Assembly: GCF_900184945.1 (NCBI RefSeq)
Contig: NZ_FXYF01000024.1
Location: forward strand, 1 to 41,485
Length of the DNA stretch: 41,485 nt
Origin: Antarctobacter aquimaris
GTDB taxonomy: Bacteria; Pseudomonadota; Alphaproteobacteria; Rhodobacterales; Rhodobacteraceae
Reading direction: 5' to 3'
Position 1 is the stretch's first letter; each line of letters starts with the position of its first letter. The notes below the pieces were generated by a model, which did no database searches, was not told the origin of the DNA, and saw only the letters and a program-made list of their open reading frames with translations. Positions 1 through 10,529 of this stretch are shown here, piece after piece. The translations under genes were made by a program, and so were the position numbers.

Positions 1-317
1 GGCTCCAGACGCGCCATCTGCGCATCCCCTCTCGTGACATTGCTGCGCAATGCACTGCCGGGCAGTGGGTCAGCCAGAAGAGATCACTCATGTCACCGCT
101 CGCTTTTTGCAGCAGTGAATCACGCCCTCGCTTGCCGATCAATGGGTCCTGACCCTAACCAGTCGAACCACGTTTCAGGCACCCTTTGTCCCTTGTCTCA
201 ACCCAGACGCGAGGATTTCGTATCGAGGCCAGCGCGTCAAGCGTGCACGTTGCAGGGGCGCGCGCGATGCGCTAAGCGCGAGCGCACATCCGGAGGCGGA
301 CCGGGAAGGAGATCCCA
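1..317. other. intergenic region upstream of purM
   Basis: No convincing gene is visible. An open plus-strand frame from about 34 to 321 has no recognisable protein character and overlaps the purM ribosome-binding site, so I do not call it. A perfect interrupted palindrome, CACTGCC-g-GGCAGTG, lies at 53-67. On the minus strand an ATG at 17-15 is preceded by a GAGGGG-like purine run, so a divergent gene may start here and leave the window after about five codons; that is only a guess. The last bases before purM contain a strong Shine-Dalgarno (AAGGAG, 8 bases before the ATG). Confidence 0.4.
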
Positions 318-1364
318 ATGAGCGACGGCAAGAACGGGCTGACCTATGCGCAGGCAGGGGTCGACATCGACGCGGGCAACGCACTGGTCGAGCGGATCAA
401 GCCCGCCGCCAAGCGCACCAACCGCCCCGGCGTGATGAGCGGGCTGGGCGGCTTTGGCGCGCTCTTCGACCTGCGCGCGGCGGGCTACACCGACCCGGTG
501 CTGGTGGCGGCGACCGACGGCGTGGGCACCAAGCTGCGCATCGCCATCGACACCGGCCACGTCGACGGCGTGGGCATCGACCTCGTTGCCATGTGCGTCA
601 ACGACCTGGTCTGCCAGGGGGCCGAACCGCTGTTCTTTCTCGACTATTTCGCCACCGGCAAGCTGGACACCGACACCGCCGCGCGGGTGATCGAGGGCAT
701 CGCCGAGGGCTGCGCGCGTTCCGGCTGCGCGCTGATCGGCGGCGAGACGGCCGAGATGCCGGGCATGTACCCGGCGGGCGATTTCGACCTCGCGGGCTTT
801 GCCGTGGGCGCGATGGAGCGCGGCGGCGAGCTGCCCGCCGGCGTGGCCGAGGGCGACGTGCTGCTGGGTCTTTCCTCGGACGGGGTGCATTCGAACGGCT
901 ATTCGCTGGTGCGCCGGCTGGTCGAGGTCTCGGGGCTGGGCTGGGACGCGGCCTGCCCCTGGGGCGGTGCGACGCTGGGCGAGGCGCTGCTGACGCCGAC
1001 GCGACTGTACGTGAAACCCGTGCTGGCGGCACTCAAGGCGGGCGATGTGCGCGCCCTGGCGCATATCACCGGCGGCGGGTTGACCGAGAACCTGCCGCGC
1101 GTCCTGCCCGAAGGGCTGGGCGCCACGATCGACCTCGATGCCTGGGACCTGCCCGATCTCTTCAAGTGGATGCGGGGCGTCGGCGACATCGCCGAGGCCG
1201 AGATGCTCAAGACCTTCAACTGCGGCATCGGCATGATCATGGTCGTCCACCCCGAGAGCGAACACGCGGTCTCCACGCTGCTCGCGGAGTTGGGCGAGAC
1301 GGTCCACCGGCTGGGCCGGGTCGTGCCGGGCAGGGGGGTCAGCTACTCCGGATCGCTGGGGTGA
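318..1364 (+). CDS. purM: phosphoribosylformylglycinamidine cyclo-ligase (AIR synthetase)
   Basis: PurM is the ATP-dependent cytosolic enzyme that closes the imidazole ring, turning FGAM into aminoimidazole ribonucleotide in step five of purine synthesis. The 348-residue product has the usual family length. It shows the AIRS nucleotide-binding segment [11 protein letters not shown] (about residues 66-76), [11 protein letters not shown] (about 141-151) and the C-terminal [13 protein letters not shown] segment. The ATG follows AAGGAG at ideal spacing. The stop TGA is shared with the purN start (GTGA overlap), so the two genes are translationally coupled. This purM-purN pairing is the common bacterial arrangement. 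Identification is secure. Confidence 0.97.
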   Translation: MSDGKNGLTYAQAGVDIDAGNALVERIKPAAKRTNRPGVMSGLGGFGALFDLRAAGYTDPVLVAATDGVGTKLRIAIDTGHVDGVGIDLVAMCVNDLVCQGAEPLFFLDYFATGKLDTDTAARVIEGIAEGCARSGCALIGGETAEMPGMYPAGDFDLAGFAVGAMERGGELPAGVAEGDVLLGLSSDGVHSNGYSLVRRLVEVSGLGWDAACPWGGATLGEALLTPTRLYVKPVLAALKAGDVRALAHITGGGLTENLPRVLPEGLGATIDLDAWDLPDLFKWMRGVGDIAEAEMLKTFNCGIGMIMVVHPESEHAVSTLLAELGETVHRLGRVVPGRGVSYSGSLG

Positions 1365-1954
1365 AGCGGGTCGCCATCCTTCTGTCCGGCGGCGGCTCCA
1401 ACATGGTCAAGCTGGTCGAGGATATGCACCGCGACGACCATCCCGCGCAGCCGGTGCTGGTGCTGTCCAACAGCGCCGCGGCAGGCGGACTGGCCCGGGC
1501 GGCGGCGCTTGGCGTGGCCACGGCGGTCGTCGATCACCGTCCCTTCGGCCAGGACCGCGCGGCCTTCGAGGACGCCTTGCAGGCGGCGTTGGCGCCTTTC
1601 GCGCCGGACATCCTGTGCCTCGCGGGCTTCATGCGCGTGCTGACGGCGGGCTTTGTCACGCCCTGGCAGGGGCGGATGCTGAACATCCACCCTTCTCTAC
1701 TGCCCAAGTACCGCGGCCTGCACACCCATGCCCGCGCGCTGGAGGCGGGCGATACCGAGGCCGGCTGCACCGTGCACGAGGTCACGCCGGAACTGGACGA
1801 TGGCCCGATCCTGGGCCAGGCGCGTGTCCCGATCCTTGCCGATGACACACCCGACACGCTGGCGGCGCGGGTTTTGGCGCAGGAACACCGGCTCTATCCG
1901 GCCGTGCTGCGGCGTTTCGCGGCCGGAGACCGGACCCCCGTCTACCTGGGCTGA
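1361..1954 (+). CDS. purN: phosphoribosylglycinamide formyltransferase
   Basis: PurN transfers a formyl group from 10-formyl-tetrahydrofolate to GAR, the third step of purine synthesis. The GTG start at 1361 overlaps the purM stop by four bases (GTGA). It gives a 197-residue protein beginning [15 protein letters not shown], the normal N-terminal phosphate-binding loop (GGGSNM). The catalytic region contains [20 protein letters not shown] (about residues 108-127), with the Asn and His of the family, followed by a conserved Asp in the segment [11 protein letters not shown]. The length matches known PurN. The frame is open further upstream inside purM, but that part has no family character, so the GTG start is preferred. 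Confidence 0.96.
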   Translation: MKRVAILLSGGGSNMVKLVEDMHRDDHPAQPVLVLSNSAAAGGLARAAALGVATAVVDHRPFGQDRAAFEDALQAALAPFAPDILCLAGFMRVLTAGFVTPWQGRMLNIHPSLLPKYRGLHTHARALEAGDTEAGCTVHEVTPELDDGPILGQARVPILADDTPDTLAARVLAQEHRLYPAVLRRFAAGDRTPVYLG

Positions 1955-2039
1955 CACGCCGCCGCGTTCTTTGCCTCGCAATTGCTGCTGGCTGCGGTAT
2001 GGTGCCCGGAAAACAACAAGCAGAGACGATCGACGGCGA

Positions 2040-3197
2040 ATGCAGACAATCACCACGACCGAGGCCCTGAGCGCCTTTTGCGAGCGCGCCGCAGGACACC
2101 CCTACGTCACCGTAGACACCGAGTTCCTGCGCGAACGCACCTATTATTCGAAACTCTGCCTGATCCAGTTGGCGGTGCCTGGCCGCGGACCGGAAGACGC
2201 GGTGCTGGTGGACCCGCTGGTCGAAGGGCTCTCGCTCGACCCGCTGATGACGCTCTTCCGCAACACATCGGTGGTCAAGGTCTTTCACGCCGCGCGGCAG
2301 GACCTGGAGATCTTCCACGTCGACCACGGCGTGATCCCGGCGCCGCTGTTCGACACGCAGGTGGCGGCGATGGTCTGCGGTTTTGGCGAACAGGTCGGCT
2401 ACGAGACTCTGGTCAAGCGGATCGCCCGGCAATCGCTCGACAAGAGTTCGCGCTTTACCGACTGGTCGCGCCGCCCGCTGACCGATGCCCAGCTGACCTA
2501 TGCGCTGGCCGATGTGACCCACCTGCGGCAGATCTACGAACACCTCGCGCGCAAGCTTGAGGAAACCGGCCGCGCCCGCTGGGTGGCCGAGGAACTGGCG
2601 GTGCTGACCGCGCCCGAGACCTACGTCACCCACCCCGAGGACGCCTGGCTGCGGGTCAAGACGCGGTCAAACTCGCCGCGTTTCCTGGCCATCGTACGTG
2701 AACTGGCCGCCTTCCGCGAATCCTACGCCAAGGATCGCAACATCCCGCGCACCCGCGTGTTCAAGGATGACGCGCTGGTCGAACTCGCCTCGACCAAGCC
2801 CCTGGACATGAATGATCTTGGCCGTTCGCGCCTGCTCTTGCGCGACGCGCGCAAGGGCGCGATCGCCGAGGGCATCCTGGCCGCGGTGCAGGCCGGGCTG
2901 AACTGCCCCAAGGAAGACCTGCCGCAGATCGACAGCGAGCGCGACAAGTTGCAGGTCAACCCCGCGCTGGCGGACCTGCTGCGCGTGCTGCTGAAGGCCA
3001 AGACCGAAAGCTCGGGTGTGGCGTCCAAGCTGATCGCCCCGGCGGCGGACCTGGACGCCATCGCGGCGGGACAGCGCGACGTGCCCGCCCTGCATGGCTG
3101 GCGGCGCGAGGTCTTTGGCGAGGATGCGCTCAAGCTCTGCGAAGGCCGCATCGCATTGACCGCCAAGGGCAAGGATGTCGAGGTGATCGAACTCTGA
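2040..3197 (+). CDS. rnd: ribonuclease D
   Basis: A DEDD-family 3'-5' exoribonuclease that trims tRNA and other stable RNA 3' ends. The 385-residue protein has exonuclease motif I (VTVDTEFL, Asp26/Glu28), motif II (VFHAARQDLEIF, Asp88) and motif III (YALAD, Tyr154/Asp158), all in the N-terminal half. HRDC-type helical domains follow to the C-terminus, as in E. coli RNase D. The ATG at 2040 lies 85 bases after purN and gives the canonical N-terminus; the frame is open further upstream only because it runs through purN in another frame. It may be co-transcribed with purMN. The next gene downstream is convergent. Confidence 0.95.
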   Translation: MQTITTTEALSAFCERAAGHPYVTVDTEFLRERTYYSKLCLIQLAVPGRGPEDAVLVDPLVEGLSLDPLMTLFRNTSVVKVFHAARQDLEIFHVDHGVIPAPLFDTQVAAMVCGFGEQVGYETLVKRIARQSLDKSSRFTDWSRRPLTDAQLTYALADVTHLRQIYEHLARKLEETGRARWVAEELAVLTAPETYVTHPEDAWLRVKTRSNSPRFLAIVRELAAFRESYAKDRNIPRTRVFKDDALVELASTKPLDMNDLGRSRLLLRDARKGAIAEGILAAVQAGLNCPKEDLPQIDSERDKLQVNPALADLLRVLLKAKTESSGVASKLIAPAADLDAIAAGQRDVPALHGWRREVFGEDALKLCEGRIALTAKGKDVEVIEL

Positions 3198-3207
3198 CGG
3201 TCCGGCC

Positions 3208-3227
3208 CGGCATCCCGCGGGACGCCG
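3208..3227. terminator. candidate hairpin between convergent rnd and lipoprotein genes
   Basis: The inverted repeat CGGC-a-TCCC / GGGA-c-GCCG with a 2-base loop lies in the 49-base gap between two convergent stop codons. There is no T-run on either side, so termination activity is only inferred from position. Confidence 0.3.
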
Positions 3228-3246
3228 TGCCAGAGCGGGTCACGAT

Positions 3247-3750
3247 CTAGCGGCGCACGGCGCGGATGTTGCGCGCGCCCTTGACCTGGATCGTGCCGAT
3301 CCCGGCCAGCTTGTTGTCGGTGATCCACAGCGCCACGGTGTGGGTCCGCGTCTGGACCGGCCCCTGCACGCCGCGCGGCTGGAGACCGCGAAAGGCGTAG
3401 GTCAGCGTCGTCGGGCTGCTTTCGGCATCCAGCTTGACCAGCTTGAGGTCGAATGCGCCCTGGTAGTCGGCCACCGCCGTGGCGCGGATGATCGCGCCGC
3501 CCGGGCGCCGTTCGACCACCAGTTCGGTGATCTCGCCCAGGTCCCAGCCGCGATAGCTGGTGTCCTTCTCCTGGCGAAAGATCGATTCCCGGCGCTTGGG
3601 GATCAGCGGGTTGACCTCGCCTTCGGTTGCGACCGGCGTCGACACGCTGCGGCCGAACCAGTTGAACGGGTTCAGACGGCTGTCGCGCACGGTGCCGCAA
3701 CTGGTCAGCACCAGTGCCGAAAGAACGAGAACCGAGATCGGTTTGAACAT
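3247..3750 (-). CDS. small lipoprotein of unknown function
   Basis: A 167-residue protein with a short charged N-terminus, a hydrophobic stretch and a clear lipobox (LTSC, Cys18), so it should be lipidated by Lgt/LspA and anchored to a membrane facing the periplasm. The mature part has no domain I recognise. It starts with a Pro/Arg-containing linker and continues into a beta-rich region with segments such as GWDLGEITELVVERRPGG. It is convergent with rnd and divergent from sufE (131-base gap). Proteins of this style are, as far as I recall, common conserved hypotheticals in Rhodobacterales. No function can be assigned from context. Confidence 0.85.
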   Translation of the reverse strand: MFKPISVLVLSALVLTSCGTVRDSRLNPFNWFGRSVSTPVATEGEVNPLIPKRRESIFRQEKDTSYRGWDLGEITELVVERRPGGAIIRATAVADYQGAFDLKLVKLDAESSPTTLTYAFRGLQPRGVQGPVQTRTHTVALWITDNKLAGIGTIQVKGARNIRAVRR

Positions 3751-3881
3751 GTCGCGCCTCTTGCCAGACTTCCCAGAGGGGTAGCGCAGATCGGCGCGGT
3801 TGAAAAGGTTCCTCGGGCAGGTCGCGGGGGCTGGACCTTTGGCGCGGGCCTGCCTAGGTCTTCGCCCAAACGGAGGACTCC

Positions 3882-4283
3882 ATGGCTCAGGAAGCGTTCG
3901 AAGAGGTGGTCGCGGATTTCGAGTTCCTCGAGGACTGGGAAGACCGCTACCGCATGGTCATCGAGATGGGCAAGGACATGGCCCCCATGGCCGAGGCGCT
4001 GAAGGTGCCCGCCACCAAGGTCGAAGGCTGCGCCAGCCAGGTCTGGTTGCACATGGCGCCCGAGGACGGGCGGTTCCATTTTCAGGGCGACAGCGACGCG
4101 CTGATCGTCAAGGGGCTGATCGCGCTGCTGCACCGGCTGTATGACGGCCTGCCGCTGGCCGAGGTGGCGGCGGTCGACGCCCGCGCCGAACTGGGACGGC
4201 TGGGCCTGAACGAACACCTGTCGGCGCAGCGCTCGAACGGGCTGCGCGCGATGATCGAACGGATCCGGTCGGCCAGCGCCTGA
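3882..4283 (+). CDS. sufE: SufE family sulfur acceptor
   Basis: SufE takes persulfide sulfur from the cysteine desulfurase SufS and passes it to the Fe-S scaffold. The 133-residue length is typical. The sulfur-accepting cysteine is Cys50 in VEGCASQVWLHM, the family signature. The N-terminus (FEFLEDWEDRYRMVIEMG) also matches the family. A GGAGG Shine-Dalgarno lies 6 bases before the ATG. No suf operon is next to it, so it is a stand-alone sufE, which is common in alphaproteobacteria. The downstream oxygenase is convergent, with only 6 bases between the sufE stop and the end of that gene's full frame. Confidence 0.93.
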   Translation: MAQEAFEEVVADFEFLEDWEDRYRMVIEMGKDMAPMAEALKVPATKVEGCASQVWLHMAPEDGRFHFQGDSDALIVKGLIALLHRLYDGLPLAEVAAVDARAELGRLGLNEHLSAQRSNGLRAMIERIRSASA

Positions 4284-4289
4284 GCGGCG

Positions 4290-4403
4290 CTAGTCGATCA
4301 GCGCATCGGTGCGCAGGCCCGCGCGTTCCAGGTGGATCGGCAGGACGCGGCCGTACAATTGGCGCGTGCGTTCCGGCGCGCCCACCATGTCCGGTTGCTC
4401 GAC
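4290..4403 (-). pseudogene. orphaned C-terminal 37 codons of the oxygenase frame
   Basis: This in-phase continuation of the 2OG-Fe(II) oxygenase frame lies beyond its TAA stop and ends at TAG (4292-4290). It encodes VEQPDMVGAPERTRQLYGR..., which reads as a natural C-terminus for the family. It has no start codon or ribosome-binding site of its own. It would be translated only by stop-codon readthrough, or if the TAA is a sequencing error. Confidence 0.65.
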
Positions 4404-5126
4404 TTAGGAAAAGATCGCGACGTAGCGCGGGGTGGGCCCGGTCAAAGGTGCCACGCGGTGCAGGCTGTAGCGCCCCTTGAACAGTTGCAGGTCGCCGGGT
4501 TCCAGCGTTAGGCTGACCACCTTGTCGGAGGTGCCGGCCAGCACCTCGGCCACGTCGTCGAACCGCTCGTCCTCGGCCGTACGGATCATCGGCGCGTATT
4601 CAAAGGCGCCGCCGCCCTCGGCGTTCTGGATCGCCAGCGTGACGGTGAAGTTGTTGGTGTCAAAATGCCAGGGAAAGCCGTTGCCCGCCACAGCCATGTT
4701 CACGATCACATCGGCCAGCGGATCGGCGTAGCGGTAAAAGCGCGGCTCTTGCAGGCAATCGCGGATGAAGGGGTCGAAGGCGGGAAAGTCGTGGATCGTG
4801 CGCAGCGCGCCGGTCGGGGCAAAGTTGTCCGCCGGGATGAAGGCATTGGATCGTTCGTAGAACTGCCGCCGCGGATCGCTGTCGGGCAGGGCCGGGTTGT
4901 CCGCTGTGAAATAGGCATTGGTGCGGGAAAAGCTGCGGTGGCCCCGGTCTGATACGCCATCCGCCTCGGCGGCGACCGCCCGCACGCCCGCCGGTGTCAG
5001 GAACCCCTTGAGCACGGCGCAGCCGTCCCGCGCCAGGTCCGCGCGCATCCGGGCCAGGATGTCATCTCGGCCGGGCCCGTCGATCGGGTAGCGGTCAAGG
5101 TCGATCAGGTCTGTTGCGGAATACAT
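4404..5126 (-). CDS. phytanoyl-CoA dioxygenase-like 2OG-Fe(II) oxygenase, C-terminally truncated by an in-frame stop
   Basis: The 240-residue product is a non-haem Fe(II)/2-oxoglutarate oxygenase of the PhyH-like type. It has an HxD iron ligand pair in FPWHFDTNNF and a distal His plus Arg in SLHRVAPLTGPTPRY, so the metal and 2OG ligands seem complete. The start at 5126 is preferred over an upstream ATG at 5165 because GGAGGG lies 4 bases before it. The frame stops at TAA (4406-4404). The same frame then continues with protein-like sequence (VEQPDMVGAPERTRQLYGRV...) for 37 codons to TAG at 4290. One base change (a Tyr codon to TAA) would explain this. The substrate is unknown. It may be a recent pseudogene or a truncated active protein. 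Confidence 0.75.
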   Translation of the reverse strand: MYSATDLIDLDRYPIDGPGRDDILARMRADLARDGCAVLKGFLTPAGVRAVAAEADGVSDRGHRSFSRTNAYFTADNPALPDSDPRRQFYERSNAFIPADNFAPTGALRTIHDFPAFDPFIRDCLQEPRFYRYADPLADVIVNMAVAGNGFPWHFDTNNFTVTLAIQNAEGGGAFEYAPMIRTAEDERFDDVAEVLAGTSDKVVSLTLEPGDLQLFKGRYSLHRVAPLTGPTPRYVAIFS

Positions 5127-5269
5127 CGCGCCCTCCGGTGTTGCCACCCGAGGAGAACAGGGCAAGGCGCAGGGTTCTGGCCTGTCCTCGACGCATTCAC
5201 GGTCGCTTTTGGACCGCCAGACCCGTGTCCGTCGCCCTGCGCGACCCGTTCGGGACGCCAGAGGTGAGG

Positions 5270-6784
<1,515 letters not shown>

Positions 6785-6788
6785 CGGC

Positions 6789-8639
6789 CTACTGGAAGTT
6801 CGCGTGTACGGCGTTGACCGCCGCCTGGTCGATGTTCACCCCGGCGCGGGCCTGGATGTCGGTCGACAGCGCGCGGAACAGGTCCTGCGCCACGTCCTGC
6901 GCCGCCTGGTTGCGCACAAAGGTGGCCAGCTGCTGGGATTGCTCGTTGGTCAGGTCCACCGGCAGGATCTCGTCCAGACGCACGATCACCGCGCGGTCGC
7001 CGCTCTGGACCGCGCGCACGCCGCCCGGCTCCATGCCAAAGACCGCGTTCAGCACGCCCTCGGGCAGGTCGACGGTCACGGCGGAGCGGGTCAGCCCGGC
7101 TTCGGTCTGCGGATCAAGGCCGAGCCCCTCGAAGGTCACGCCCTCGCCCAGCTGCCCGGCCAGCGCCTCGGCCTGCTCTAGCAGGGCGGCGGATTGCCGG
7201 GCGGTCGTCCAGTCGGCCTGAACGCGCACCCGCACCTCGTCGAACGGGTAGGGAGCCGGGGGCTCCACCGCGTCAAGACGCAGAGCAAAGATGCCGCCAT
7301 CGCCCAGCTGCTGGATCGACGGGTAGTCCGAAGTCTCGGCCGCCTCTGCCGCCTCGCGGAACGCGGGGTAGCCGGCAATGCCGTCCTCGTTGTCGCCGGT
7401 CCAGCCGATCTCGCCGGCCTCCAGGTCGGTCGAGGCGGCCAATTCCTCCAGCGTCAGGCCGGCGGCCAGTTCATCGTCAAAGCCCTGCGACTGGCCGTCG
7501 ATCACCCGGCGCGCCCGGTCCAGCGCCAGTTCGCCGCGCATCATCGGGATGGCCTCCTCGAAGGAGGTCAGCTGCGCGGGCAGACGGGCGTTGACACGGA
7601 ACAGCGCGGGGCCCAGCGGTGTCGGGGCCGGCCCGACGATCGCGCCGACCTCGCCCGCAAAGACGATGTCGGCCGCCTCGCCCAGGTCGCTGCGGCTCAC
7701 GTCGCCCAGGTCGGTGTCGGACAGGCTGAGATCGCGTTCGGCCACCAGGTCCTCAAAGGCGATCTCACCGGCGGTCAGCCGGTCCAGCGCCGCCTGCGCG
7801 GCCGCCGTGTCGTTGAACACCAGCCGCTCCACCAGGCGCCGCTCGGGCAGGTTGAACTCGGCGCTGCGCTCCTCATAGGCGGCGCGCAGGCTGTCCTCGG
7901 GCACCTCGACGCTGTCCACCAGCATGTCGGGCGTCAACCAGACATAGGTGATGCGGCGGGTCTCGGGGCGGGTGAACCTGTCGATGTTGGCGTCGTAATG
8001 CGCCCTCAGCTCCTCTTCGGTGGGGGCGGGCAGGCCCATCTCCAGCGCGGTCTCACTCACCTCGGCCCAGGTAAAGGCACGCCGCTCGCCGGAATAGCCG
8101 AGCAGCGTGTTCACGTAGGCGTCGGGCAGCCGCACACCGGCGATCACGGCGCCTTGCAACAGCGTGCTGGCACCCTCGTCGCGCATCTTCTCCTCGAACT
8201 CGCGCTCGCTCATCCCGGCGTTTTCCAGCGCCATGCGATAGGCTTCGCGGTTGAAGCTGCCGTCGGGTCCCTGAAAGGCACGGATTTCCAGCAGGTCCCG
8301 CGCCAGCCGGTCGTCGCCGACCGAAATGCCCAGCGTCGCGGCCTCGTTCTCCAGCGCGGCGGTCACCACCATCTGGCTCAGCACCTGCTGCGTGATCCCG
8401 AGGCTCTGCGCCTGCTGAAAGGTCAGCGTCTGGCCGGTCTGTTGCTGGATGTTGCGGATCTCGTTCTGCAACGCGCGGAAATAGTCCCCGGTCGAGATCG
8501 GCGCCTCGCCCACGGTGCCGATCGACCGCACGGTGCCCGAGAAGTTCGTCGCGCCAAAGCCGCCCAGGCCCAGCAGCAGCAGACCCAGCAGGCCCCACAC
8601 GAACCACTGGCCGATCCCGCCCTTTTTCTTGCTCGCCAT
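6789..8639 (-). CDS. membrane-anchored peptidyl-prolyl isomerase / SurA N-terminal domain protein (PpiD-like)
   Basis: A periplasmic folding factor of the PpiD/SurA type, 616 residues long. It has a charged cytoplasmic N-terminus (MASKKKGGIG), one transmembrane segment (about residues 11-32) and a SurA_N-like helical domain (about 35-170). A parvulin-type rotamase region follows (about 225-365), then a second, degenerate C-terminal PPIase-like region. The Shine-Dalgarno GGGAGGG precedes the ATG. It is 30 bases downstream of the aminotransferase and 4 bases upstream of trpE, so it sits in the same transcript. The pairing of this chaperone with trpE is, to my knowledge, usual in Rhodobacterales and probably reflects history, not a shared pathway. 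Confidence 0.9.
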   Translation of the reverse strand: MASKKKGGIGQWFVWGLLGLLLLGLGGFGATNFSGTVRSIGTVGEAPISTGDYFRALQNEIRNIQQQTGQTLTFQQAQSLGITQQVLSQMVVTAALENEAATLGISVGDDRLARDLLEIRAFQGPDGSFNREAYRMALENAGMSEREFEEKMRDEGASTLLQGAVIAGVRLPDAYVNTLLGYSGERRAFTWAEVSETALEMGLPAPTEEELRAHYDANIDRFTRPETRRITYVWLTPDMLVDSVEVPEDSLRAAYEERSAEFNLPERRLVERLVFNDTAAAQAALDRLTAGEIAFEDLVAERDLSLSDTDLGDVSRSDLGEAADIVFAGEVGAIVGPAPTPLGPALFRVNARLPAQLTSFEEAIPMMRGELALDRARRVIDGQSQGFDDELAAGLTLEELAASTDLEAGEIGWTGDNEDGIAGYPAFREAAEAAETSDYPSIQQLGDGGIFALRLDAVEPPAPYPFDEVRVRVQADWTTARQSAALLEQAEALAGQLGEGVTFEGLGLDPQTEAGLTRSAVTVDLPEGVLNAVFGMEPGGVRAVQSGDRAVIVRLDEILPVDLTNEQSQQLATFVRNQAAQDVAQDLFRALSTDIQARAGVNIDQAAVNAVHANFQ

Positions 8640-8669
8640 GGCGCCCTCCCACTGTCGGTTTGCCCCTGT

Positions 8670-9866
8670 CTATGCCGCGCCCCCGGGGGCTGCAAGGGGC
8701 CCGTCGACCTGCGCCAGCCGCTGCGCAAAGGCACGGATGCCCGCGCGGTCGGTGTTGGCAAAGGCCACGCGGAACTGCCGGTCGCCGCTGGGATCACCCT
8801 TGGGGGTGAACATGGTGGCGGGCAGGATCAGCACGCCGGCCTCGCGCACCAGCCGCGGCGCCAATTGGGCCGAGCCCTCGGCAAAGGGATGCTCGATATA
8901 GGCGAAATAGGCGCCGCAGCCCAGCAGCTTCCAGCCTTTCGCCGCCAGCAGGCCGAAATGCTCCTCGATGGCGGCGCGGCGGTCGAGGATCTCGTCACGT
9001 TGCTCGGCCTTCCATTGCGACAGGTGCTCCAGCCCCCACAGGGCGGCCTTCTGGCCGAAACTGGGCGCGCAGATCGCCACGGTGTCCTGGAACTTCTCGA
9101 TCTGGTGCAGCAGGTCCGGCGCGCCGATCACCGCGCCGACGCGGTGCCCGGTCAGCCGGTAGGCCTTGGAAAAACTGTAGAGCTGCACCAGCACCTCGTC
9201 CCACCCGTCGCGGGTCAGCAGGCCATGCGGTGCGCCCGGTCGGGAATCGAAATCGCGGTAGGTCTCGTCGACGATCAGCCGGATCCCGGCCGCGGCGCAG
9301 AGCGCGTGGAACCCGGCCAGCACCTCGCCCGGGTACTCCACCCCGCAGGGGTTGTTCGGCGTCACCAGTGCGATGGCCCGCGTGCGCGGCGTGATCAGCG
9401 CGCGCGCCGCCTCCGGGTCCGGGATCAGGTCCGACCCGCAGGGCAGGGGGACGGCGCTCACCCCCGCCATGTCCAGCCACATCTTGTGGTTGAAGTACCA
9501 CGGCACCGGGAGGATCACCTCGTCGCCCTCGCCGCACAGTGCTGCGATGGTGGCGGCAAAGGCCTGGTTGCAGCCCGCGGTGATGCCCACCTGCTCGGCT
9601 GTCACGCGGCCGCCGTAATGCCGGCTCCACTCTTCGGCCAGGGCCGCGCGCAGGGCGGGCATCCCCAGCACCGGCGCATAGAGATGGCTCGACGGCTCTT
9701 CCAGCGCGGCCGCCATGGCCGCGCGCATCGCCGGTGGCGGCGGATCGGCGGGCGCCGCCTGGCTGAGGTTGATTAGCGGGCGGTCCGCCGGGAACGCGAC
9801 GCCGCGAAGCCAGCGCTGCGCCTCCGGGATCGGCGGAAAGAAGGTGGCTTCGGTGCGCGAGGTCAC
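8670..9866 (-). CDS. class I/II pyridoxal-phosphate aminotransferase
   Basis: A cytosolic fold-type I PLP enzyme of 398 residues. The core has the TPNNPCGVEYPGE segment, the Asp/Tyr of IVDETYRDF and the Schiff-base Lys in YSFSKAYRLTGHRVG, as in the aspartate aminotransferase superfamily. The substrate cannot be read from sequence. The start is GTG (9866-9864) with GGAG 9 bases upstream. It lies between gpt and the PpiD-like gene on the minus strand, 30 bases before the latter, so co-transcription is likely. The pdxH gene for its cofactor is 2.4 kb away on the other strand. Confidence 0.92.
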   Translation of the reverse strand: MTSRTEATFFPPIPEAQRWLRGVAFPADRPLINLSQAAPADPPPPAMRAAMAAALEEPSSHLYAPVLGMPALRAALAEEWSRHYGGRVTAEQVGITAGCNQAFAATIAALCGEGDEVILPVPWYFNHKMWLDMAGVSAVPLPCGSDLIPDPEAARALITPRTRAIALVTPNNPCGVEYPGEVLAGFHALCAAAGIRLIVDETYRDFDSRPGAPHGLLTRDGWDEVLVQLYSFSKAYRLTGHRVGAVIGAPDLLHQIEKFQDTVAICAPSFGQKAALWGLEHLSQWKAEQRDEILDRRAAIEEHFGLLAAKGWKLLGCGAYFAYIEHPFAEGSAQLAPRLVREAGVLILPATMFTPKGDPSGDRQFRVAFANTDRAGIRAFAQRLAQVDGPLAAPGGAA

Positions 9867-9885
9867 GGGCAGACTCTCCTGCTGC

Positions 9886-9941
9886 TTCTTTGGTTTGACA
9901 AATACCTCGGGAGGGGTCCGGGGAGGGCAGAGCCCTCCCCG
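9886..9941. repeat. intergenic palindromic repeat, copy 1
   Basis: Between gpt and the aminotransferase the plus strand reads TTCTTTGG..AAATAcCtCGGGAGGGG, then a perfect 9-base-pair hairpin (GGGGAGGGC-aga-GCCCTCCCC, 9920-9940). A second copy with the same order of elements is at 33892-33958. Such AAATA-CCCGGG-hairpin modules look like a dispersed intergenic repeat. The hairpin lies just after the gpt stop and may also act in 3'-end formation or mRNA stability. Confidence 0.6.
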
Positions 9942-9960
9942 TCGCGGCCACGGCCCCCGC

Positions 9961-10464
9961 TCAATCGGTGCCGCGGTAGGGCTTGACGTATTGCAGCGCC
10001 ATGTCCCAGGGGAAAAAGATCCAGGTGTCCTGGCTCACCTCGGTGACGAAGGTGTCCACCTGCGCCCGGCCCTGCGGCTTGGCGTAGACGGTGGCGACAT
10101 GGGCCTGCGGCATGTGCCGCCGCACCACTTCCAGCGTGCGGCCGGTGTCGACAAGGTCGTCCACCACCAGAACGCCGGTGCCGTCGCCGACATACTGCAT
10201 GTTGGGCGACTTGATGACCTTGGGCTCTGACTGCGCCTGGTGGTTGTAGCTCTTGACGCTGATGGTATCGACGATGCGGATGTCCAACTCGCGCGCGACG
10301 ATCATCGCCGGGGCCATGCCACCGCGGGTGATCGCCACGACGGCGCGCCAGGCGCCCTCGTCCGGGCCCTGGCCTTGCAGCCGCCAGGCCAGCGCCCGCG
10401 CATCGCGGTGCAACTGGTCCCAGCTGACGTGAAATCCCTTTTCGTGCGGCAGACGATCGTTCAT
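9961..10464 (-). CDS. gpt: xanthine/guanine phosphoribosyltransferase
   Basis: This purine salvage enzyme joins xanthine, guanine or hypoxanthine to PRPP. It is 167 residues, near the E. coli Gpt size. The PRPP-binding motif is [14 protein letters not shown]. Family segments [20 protein letters not shown] and [11 protein letters not shown] are also present. The ATG at 10464 is chosen because the protein aligns from [21 protein letters not shown]; the longer frame upstream is a shadow of the LysE gene. A GAGGGAAGG purine run precedes it. It lies 65 bases downstream of the LysE-type gene. Confidence 0.95.
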   Translation of the reverse strand: MNDRLPHEKGFHVSWDQLHRDARALAWRLQGQGPDEGAWRAVVAITRGGMAPAMIVARELDIRIVDTISVKSYNHQAQSEPKVIKSPNMQYVGDGTGVLVVDDLVDTGRTLEVVRRHMPQAHVATVYAKPQGRAQVDTFVTEVSQDTWIFFPWDMALQYVKPYRGTD

Positions 10465-10529
10465 CTCAGACCCTTCCCTCAGGCAGCTTGACGCGCGTCT
10501 TAGGCCAGCCGGGGCCGCGCTGGCAAGCC

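Noticed and set aside
34-321. 95-codon plus-strand frame upstream of purM
   Set aside because: Overlaps the purM Shine-Dalgarno, has no Shine-Dalgarno or domain, and ends within the purM start.
7194-9776. 860-codon plus-strand open frame across the PpiD-like and aminotransferase genes
   Set aside because: It spans two unrelated real genes and the gap between them and has antisense-type composition.
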